Shown here in pieces: positions 34,278 through 39,369 of a DNA stretch of 39,369 nt. The first letter of the stretch is position 1; every line of letters begins with the position of its first letter. Position numbers and translations under genes: made by a program. Under the pieces are notes generated by a model. That model had not been told where the DNA came from and ran no database searches. It worked only from the letters and a program-made list of their open reading frames with translations. The stretch is from the NCBI GenBank assembly GCA_024638655.1, contig JAHEJW010000012.1, forward strand, positions 36,756 to 76,124, in the 5' to 3' direction. This DNA comes from a bacterium (GTDB lineage Bacteria > Actinomycetota > Acidimicrobiia > Spongiisociales > ZC4RG35).

Positions 34278-35654
34278 ATGTCGATGACGGCCCGTCTTGC
34301 CCCCGTTGGACTGCCGGAGTTCCCAACCGATGAAACCGCACCGGGTCTTCCCGACCACATCTACGCCCAACGTCTGGGCAAAGCCAGGGAGCGAATGGCG
34401 ATTCGCGGGCTGGATTCACTTGTCGTCTACGCCGACCGCGAGCACAGCGCGAATCTGTCTTATCTCACCGGCTTCGACCCGCGCTTCGAAGAGGCTTTGC
34501 TGATCGTGACGCCCGACCGGACTCCCCAGATTGTCGTGGGCAACGAGTGTGTCGGAATGGCAAAAGCGGCTCCACTACCAATGGAGGTGTGTCTCTTCCA
34601 GGAATTCAGCCTTCCCGGCCAGCCCCGCGACAAGTCTGATTCCCTCGATTCGATTCTCTCCGAGGCGGGTGTGCACCCCGGATCTCGGGTCGGCGCGATC
34701 GGATGGAAGACCCTTGCCGAGCCGGACAAACTCGACCTGCCGTCTTTCGTCGCGGACGAGCTGAGAGGTGCAGTCGGGGCCGGCGGCCAAGTGACCAATG
34801 CCACCGACTTGCTCATCGATGCGGCGGAAGGTCTACGCGTCATCAACGAGGTGGAACAGCTGGCAGTCTTCGAGCACGCGGCCTGTCAGACGTCGAACGG
34901 TGTCCGACGTCTTCTGTTCGGTTTGGAGCCTGGATCAACGGAACAGGAAGCGGTGGCACTCCTGGGTTGGAACGGCTCACCGCTCTCGTGCCATCTGATG
35001 CTGACCAGTGGCGAGCGTGCAGCTTTGGGACTGCTCAGCCCTGGCCCGAAGCCCATCGAGAGGGGCGATCCGCTGACCGTGGCGTTTGGCATCTGGGGTG
35101 CCCTCAACTGTCGAGCTGGGTTCGTGGTCGAAGGCGCGGCCGAACTGCCCGATGACATCTCCGACTATGTCGACAAGCTCGTCCGTCCCTACTTCGAGAC
35201 GGTGGCCGAATGGTACGGAGCCCTCCACATCGGTCAAGAAGGCGGAGTGCTCCAGGAGATCGTCGACCGACGTCTCCGCGACCCATTCTTCGGGATATTC
35301 CTCAACCCGGGCCATCAGATCCACCTCGACGAGTGGGTCAACACGCCTGTCCATCCGGGCTCTGACATCGAACTTCGATCAGGCATGGCAATGCAGGTGG
35401 ACATCATCCCCGCCACGGGCACCAGGTACTTCACCACGAACATCGAGGACGGCATTGCGCTGGCCGACGAGAGTCTGCGTGGAGAGTTCGAGTCGAGGTA
35501 TCCGCAGGCCTGGACGCGGATTCAGGCCAGACGCCACTTCATGCGCGAGTCCCTGGGCATACAACTTCACCCCGATGTCCTCCCATTCTCCAACATCCCC
35601 GGCTACCTACCCCCATTCCTGCTCTCCCCCGATCGGGCGATGACTCTGGTCTGA
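34278..35654 (+). CDS. M24 (creatinase/aminopeptidase P-like) family protein, metal site degenerate
   Basis: A 458-aa protein with the creatinase N-terminal domain (about 27-190, RLGKARERMAIRGLDSLVVY ... GFDPRFEEALLIVTP) and a pita-bread C-terminal domain. The five metal ligands of M24 peptidases are not all kept. The Asp-Asp region reads VAFGIWGALNCRAGF (268-282) without either Asp. His346 is present in GHQIHLDEW, the first Glu is Asp in QVDIIP, and Glu390 remains in NIEDG. A non-peptidase role, or creatinase-like metal-free catalysis, is therefore likely. The ATG at 34278 lies 4 bases after the FG-GAP gene stop, so the two form an operon. Confidence 0.78.
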   Translation: MSMTARLAPVGLPEFPTDETAPGLPDHIYAQRLGKARERMAIRGLDSLVVYADREHSANLSYLTGFDPRFEEALLIVTPDRTPQIVVGNECVGMAKAAPLPMEVCLFQEFSLPGQPRDKSDSLDSILSEAGVHPGSRVGAIGWKTLAEPDKLDLPSFVADELRGAVGAGGQVTNATDLLIDAAEGLRVINEVEQLAVFEHAACQTSNGVRRLLFGLEPGSTEQEAVALLGWNGSPLSCHLMLTSGERAALGLLSPGPKPIERGDPLTVAFGIWGALNCRAGFVVEGAAELPDDISDYVDKLVRPYFETVAEWYGALHIGQEGGVLQEIVDRRLRDPFFGIFLNPGHQIHLDEWVNTPVHPGSDIELRSGMAMQVDIIPATGTRYFTTNIEDGIALADESLRGEFESRYPQAWTRIQARRHFMRESLGIQLHPDVLPFSNIPGYLPPFLLSPDRAMTLV

Positions 35655-35670
35655 CCGAGATCTGGGATCA

Positions 35671-36708
35671 CTACGGCGGGCTCTCCTGGGTGTAGAACCG
35701 GCCTTCCGGCCAGAAAGTGGCGAAGTCCTCGGGGAATATGGTGGTCGCCCGCATCAAGTCCAATGTCTCGCCCAACAATGCGCCTTCGACTGCGGAGCCC
35801 AACACCGGATCGAAGACGGTTCGTGTAACCGTGTCAATCAAGAACCCATCCACGACTCTCAGGTCCACAATGGTGTCATCCAGGCGCCGGGAGAAGACCG
35901 CCCATCGCTGCTCGTCAATTGGATCGACTACGACTGCGATCTCCACCCCTGCCACCGAGTCGTTGATGACTCCCCCACCACGCACCACCTCCTGATACTC
36001 GTATGCAACAGTTTCGGCACCTAGATCGACCACGAAAGCAAGATCGTCCAACCCAACGACCATGGGAAAGCCCCAAGCGTCGATGGCGAGAGTTTCAGGG
36101 TGGACCTCCCGCCAGGTCGACCAATGACTCAAAGTCGATGCCATGAGCTCGAGCCTCTCCCCCTTCAACTCGCCCAAAATCGCCTCTCCGCGAGGCTGAC
36201 TCCACACACTGCCAGTCTCGTGATCCCACCAGGTCATGGCGTTTCCGTACAGCCCCCCGTGATTGCCGAATGCCACTTCCTTGCCGTCTATCTCTCGGCG
36301 ATGGACCATCGCCGTTCCGCACAGCGGTCACCAAGACACCAGGATCGGAGTATCCGCGATCCGGTCGTTGATCATCTCATGGATGTTCAGGAAATTGACT
36401 GGATACGCCTTGGCCTCACCGTCAAGCGCCACACCGACGATCAACGTATCCGGTTCCCATTCGATCTCCTCAGGAGACACGAACGTCGGGTGGTAGATCG
36501 GTTCGATGTCATCTCGGCGGACGAGCTGTCGAAAGCCATCTGGCGTTGGTTCGCCGGCTAGTACCGGGTCGTAGGTCTCGGCTGGGTCAGCGACGACGAG
36601 AGCAGGGGTCGCATCGTTCTCGATCTGGCTGATCATGAGCAACACAAGGACCGCCGTCGCTGTCACCAGAGCAGCAAAGGCTGTTGGCCGAGATCTCGCC
36701 CGTTTCAT
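35671..36708 (-). CDS. DUF3179 family protein, candidate selenoprotein (in-frame UGA as Sec127)
   Basis: One continuous 346-codon frame interrupted only by TGA at 36330-36328. Before it: a membrane anchor (residues 10-27) and the DUF3179 landmarks VGVALDGEAKAYPVNFLNIHEMIND and TPILVSW. Directly after it: PLCGTAMV, FGNHGGLYGNAMTWWDHETGSVWSQ, the DUF3179 core. The family normally reads W/Y-CPLCG here, so the TGA replaces the first Cys and gives U127-x-x-C130. A SECIS-like hairpin follows at the correct distance. The protein would be extracytoplasmic with a selenol/thiol redox pair. It lies downstream of the UnbU-like gene on the same strand. The start is uncertain: ATG at 36708 or TTG codons up to 36723. 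A nonsense mutation is the alternative. Confidence 0.8.
36296..36314 (-). promoter_or_regulatory. Putative bacterial SECIS element
   Basis: On the minus strand CGGCGATG and CATCGCCG form a perfect 8-bp stem around the loop GUC. The loop begins 21 nt after the UGA (36330-36328), within the 16-37 nt window known for bacterial SECIS elements, and has the required G at the loop start; GGUC recalls the E. coli fdhF loop. A smaller CCGC/GCGG hairpin lies between the UGA and this stem. Confidence 0.75.
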
Positions 36709-36768
36709 CCTCAATGACAACAAGAACCACCATGCACCGGATTCCGCATCGTCGTCAGGGCGACGGGT

Positions 36769-38340
36769 TCAGTTGCGGGGCAGAACCTCAGTGATCGTCC
36801 AACGCTCGCTACCGAGCTGACGAAGGACGAAGGTCGAGGCGAATGCCAGCTCCCGGCTGCCTTGCTCTACGCCAAACGGGTCGAAGGTGACCTCGACGAC
36901 AGTGCCCTCTGCTTCGAAGGCGAGGGCGCCACCCGACTGGTCATCGGGCCTTTCCGCAGCCACGAGTCTCAGCGACTCGAAGCTATAGGCGTGGGCCACT
37001 CGCACGCCTGTGGCTACCACCTCGTCGAGACTCGCCTGCATCTCGTCAAGACGGTCGCCACCGTCTGCAGCGCTCAGGTAGCTGGCATCGGCAGTCCGGA
37101 TTGCCTCCATCTCCAGAGCGAGGTTTTCGACCAGGTTCATGGCGATGGCTGTGGCCGTGACTTGGTCGATGTCTACTCCGACCGACCGGACACTCGGGTC
37201 GATCACGACGGGCGGGAGATCGATTTCTCCGAGTTCGATGACCGGTAGGACCGCGCCTGGAACAGTGGCGGCCTCTGCCGGTGATCGCGCCGGACCCCCG
37301 GCCAGGACGATCGCAAAGACGGCAAACCCGGCCAGCGAGCCGGACAGGACCCCCCTGGCGAAGATCCACGCACCCGACCCATGACCGACCAGATGATCGA
37401 GCCAGCCCGTCAGTCCCCTGGTCGTTTCAGGGACGTACCGATCGAAGAGATCTCGGGTCGGACTCCACAACACAAGGCTTCCCAGGAGGGCGACTTTGGC
37501 ACCAAACTCCGTGGACTGGGGTGCAATCAGGAGTGTGGCTGCCACAGCCAGCGTGCCCGCGAACACGAATCGGGCGTTGCCTCCTCGAGGGACCGTCTTG
37601 GGGTCGGTGATCATGAACAGCAGGAAGACCAGGACCTCGGGCGACGTCACCAGTACGGTCCAAAACCTCTCGCCGCAAACCGGGTTGACTGACCAAGCGG
37701 CAGACATGCAGTGACCCGAAAAAGCGAGCACGCCGAGCCCGGTGGCGAGTACGGCCCAGAAAACGACGCCCATCCCCAAGAGATTGAGCCGTCTGGTGAT
37801 CAGCACGCCTCCGACGAGTATCACCAGGTAGGCCAGGATCATCCATGGCCCGACCGGTGCCCACCAGAAGTCGAGTGGCTCGATGACAGAGGCACCGAGA
37901 ACGAGGAAGGCAACGACCAGGCCGAAGTTGGAGGGATTGAAGACGTGTGTGCCTCGAAAGCGAATCAGGTACTTGGTCAGGACCGACAATGCTGCGATTC
38001 CGGCGAAGTAATGCCATCCACTCCACGACCAGAGCTCACCGGACGGCATACCTACCAACCTGAGGATCAAAGCCACTCCGCTGCCGGTGAGCATCCCGCT
38101 GGCCGGCCATATGAGCTCACCTGAGCGCCGGAATGTCATGAGCAGGTCGATCACCGCCGCTGCGGCGATGGCCGAGAAGATCTGTGGGATCGACACCCTG
38201 AATCCCAGGGTGAGAATCCCCAGCGTATGGATCGAGAGAATCACCGCTGCCGTGTGGAGTCTCGGGTCACGAGCGTTGGGCAGCACAACAGGCACACGGC
38301 GGCTACCCAAACGAATGGACGGAGAGCTGAGAGCGGTCAT
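36769..38340 (-). CDS. UnbU-like / NqrB-RnfD family membrane protein with extra C-terminal domain
   Basis: A 523-aa membrane protein with about 9-10 transmembrane segments in residues 28-350. It resembles the NqrB/RnfD family and most closely the UnbU proteins of enediyne loci. Landmarks are WPASGMLTGSGVAL (78-91), HVFNPSNFGLVVAF (132-145), GHCMSAAW (209-216), VTSPEVLVFLLFMITDPKTVP (231-251) and IAPQSTEFGAKVALL (272-286). Residues 350-523 form a soluble tail, probably outside the membrane, that ordinary UnbU proteins do not have as far as I recall. The ATG at 38340 was chosen because the upstream extension is not conserved-looking. It precedes the DUF3179 gene by about 60 bases, suggesting an operon. 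Electron transfer across or in the membrane is inferred. Confidence 0.8.
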   Translation of the reverse strand: MTALSSPSIRLGSRRVPVVLPNARDPRLHTAAVILSIHTLGILTLGFRVSIPQIFSAIAAAAVIDLLMTFRRSGELIWPASGMLTGSGVALILRLVGMPSGELWSWSGWHYFAGIAALSVLTKYLIRFRGTHVFNPSNFGLVVAFLVLGASVIEPLDFWWAPVGPWMILAYLVILVGGVLITRRLNLLGMGVVFWAVLATGLGVLAFSGHCMSAAWSVNPVCGERFWTVLVTSPEVLVFLLFMITDPKTVPRGGNARFVFAGTLAVAATLLIAPQSTEFGAKVALLGSLVLWSPTRDLFDRYVPETTRGLTGWLDHLVGHGSGAWIFARGVLSGSLAGFAVFAIVLAGGPARSPAEAATVPGAVLPVIELGEIDLPPVVIDPSVRSVGVDIDQVTATAIAMNLVENLALEMEAIRTADASYLSAADGGDRLDEMQASLDEVVATGVRVAHAYSFESLRLVAAERPDDQSGGALAFEAEGTVVEVTFDPFGVEQGSRELAFASTFVLRQLGSERWTITEVLPRN

Positions 38341-38508
38341 TCCCAAAGGCAAGATTAGGTCGATGTGGAGAGATGTCAGCTGTCCAGTCCACGAGGGAAT
38401 GCGGCTCTGACCCGGACGAGCACCGCACAGAACTGTGACGTTCGCCCCTAGGCTCCCCACCGCCTTGACGCTTTGACTTGGCATCGAATCCGCGATGAGG
38501 AGCCGAAC

Positions 38509-39228
38509 ATGAGAGATCTCGATGGGACTGTGGCAGCTATCACCGGTGCCAGCGCTGGAATAGGAGCTGCTACAGCCAGAGCCCTGGCCTCAGAAGGAGT
38601 CTCACTTGTTCTCGGTGCTCGCCGAACAGAGCGTTTGGAACAGCTCGCCGACGAGCTCGAGACCCCCGTGGCTGTCGTAGAGATGGATGTACGGGAGGCC
38701 TCGGACGCAACCAAGCTCGTCTCCGTGGCCTACGACAGGTTCGGCCGACTCGACGCGTTGATTGCCAACGCGGGCATTGGTGCGTACGGCGGGATCATGG
38801 ATCTCACCGACGACCAGCTCTCGGAGATGATGGACACGAATATCGCAGGCACCGTCTGGCCGATACGGGCAGCAGTGCCAGGCTTCGTCGATGCCGGTGA
38901 AGGTGACATCGTGATCGTCGCCTCCGTTGCCGGGTTGCGTGGAGCCGGCGACGAAGCGGTCTATGCGGCGACCAAGTTCGCTCAAGTCGGGTTGGCTGGG
39001 GCCCTGGACCGGGAGCTCCGCGAGCATGGAATCAGAGTCAGCACCCTCTGTCCCGGCGGAACGGCCACCGAGTTCGCGATGGGTGTTGGTCGGACGCCCG
39101 ACATGCCCGGGCTCGACGAGATGATGAGAGCCGACGACGTCGCTTCCGCAGTCGTCACCGTGCTCAAGCAACCCCGAACGATGCGCACGCTGGTCTGGTC
39201 TATGCGAAGTATCCACGAACCCGACTGA
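38509..39228 (+). CDS. Short-chain dehydrogenase/reductase (SDR)
   Basis: A 239-aa classical SDR. The cofactor motif TGASAGIG is at 12-19, NAG at 87-89, and the catalytic Ser139, Tyr152 and Lys156 lie in IVIVASVAG and VYAATK. R38/R39 after the second strand (LGARRTERL) suggest NADP preference. The ATG at 38509 follows GAGGAG at a good distance; an in-frame start at 38473 adds 12 unrelated residues. It is divergent from the UnbU-like gene across 168 bases. Substrate unknown. Confidence 0.9.
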   Translation: MRDLDGTVAAITGASAGIGAATARALASEGVSLVLGARRTERLEQLADELETPVAVVEMDVREASDATKLVSVAYDRFGRLDALIANAGIGAYGGIMDLTDDQLSEMMDTNIAGTVWPIRAAVPGFVDAGEGDIVIVASVAGLRGAGDEAVYAATKFAQVGLAGALDRELREHGIRVSTLCPGGTATEFAMGVGRTPDMPGLDEMMRADDVASAVVTVLKQPRTMRTLVWSMRSIHEPD

Positions 39229-39291
39229 TCGGGAGAGCCAATCCGGCCTCCCGTTAGGCTGCGACCTCATTGCCCCACGGAGGATCGAGGA

Positions 39292-39369
39292 ATGGCAGCT
39301 GCACGCAGCCGCGACTTCGCTCATGTCGGCTCGGTCGAGCTCTTCACACCGTCAATCGAGGAAAGCCGG
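39292..39369 (+). CDS. Start of a VOC-family (extradiol dioxygenase-like) protein, truncated by the window end
   Basis: The first 26 codons are present, starting at an ATG preceded by GGAGGATCGAGGA. The peptide contains DFAHVGSVELFTPSIEES, which matches the beginning of vicinal-oxygen-chelate proteins such as catechol 2,3-dioxygenases, where the first His is a metal ligand. The rest lies outside the window, so the family call rests on this short segment only. Confidence 0.6.
   Translation, partial: MAAARSRDFAHVGSVELFTPSIEESR

Noticed and set aside
36310-36330. Reading the DUF3179 region as two separate genes or as a pseudogene
   Set aside because: Both parts are in the same frame, no other stop or frameshift is present, and the TGA falls on the conserved redox Cys with a SECIS-like hairpin after it. 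Kept as the alternative to be excluded by finding sel genes.
32600-38340. Interpreting UnbU/UnbV homologues as an enediyne biosynthetic cluster
   Set aside because: No enediyne polyketide synthase, thioesterase or other warhead cassette gene is present, and the neighbours are sugar and general metabolism genes.

Overview
The window is GC-rich DNA with densely packed genes and frequent GTG/TTG starts. It looks like a chromosomal segment of an actinobacterium, plausibly of the Acidimicrobiia type. Supporting signs are a LytR-CpsA-Psr cell-wall ligase, a SAM-IV-like riboswitch, a lipoprotein with a long Thr-rich linker and a ROK-regulated xylose operon. I see no tRNA, rRNA, CRISPR array, insertion sequence or phage genes. 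The placement comes from content only and was not tested by any search.

Region 1 (1-9,956) is mostly housekeeping. It holds a membrane-protein fragment, an SDR epimerase, an SRPBCC protein, two small unknown genes, an RraA-like protein, a prolyl oligopeptidase, an LCP protein, a small membrane protein, a short lysozyme-fold protein, a CoA-binding protein and MetY. MetY and the CoA-binding gene follow an OsmC gene (10,032-10,550). That OsmC gene has a 268-nt leader carrying a promoter, an S-box-type SAM riboswitch and a 10-nt complement to its own ribosome-binding site.

Region 2 (10,949-18,411) looks like a small biosynthetic locus. A class I isoprenoid-synthase-like protein, a 70-aa peptide resembling NHLP/Os1348-type RiPP precursors, an Erg6-like methyltransferase and an MFS exporter lie in one minus-strand operon. 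Divergent to it is a 1370-aa protein built like animal soluble adenylyl cyclase: two complementary cyclase domains, a P-loop ATPase and a helical repeat tail. An NTF2-like protein, a lipoprotein, an orphan CoxL-type molybdoenzyme subunit and a Tat-exported cyclase-family hydrolase follow.

Region 3 (22,985-32,534) is a D-xylose utilisation locus: xylA, a DUF4380/mutarotase-like gene and xylB on the plus strand; a xylF-xylH-xylG ABC importer on the minus strand, with a strong hairpin after xylF; a divergent ROK regulator; a Bacillus xylO-like operator between regulator and importer; and a Gfo/Idh/MocA oxidoreductase.

Region 4 (32,600-38,340) holds the most striking observation. An ASPIC/UnbV-type FG-GAP protein and a degenerate M24 protein face a minus-strand pair: a UnbU/RnfD-like membrane protein and a DUF3179 protein. 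The DUF3179 reading frame is interrupted by one TGA, exactly where the family has the first Cys of its CPLCG motif. Directly downstream is an 8-bp hairpin with a GUC loop 21 nt after the UGA, as expected of a bacterial SECIS element. I interpret the gene as a selenoprotein in a possibly undescribed membrane redox module. An SDR gene and the start of a VOC-family dioxygenase-like gene close the window.
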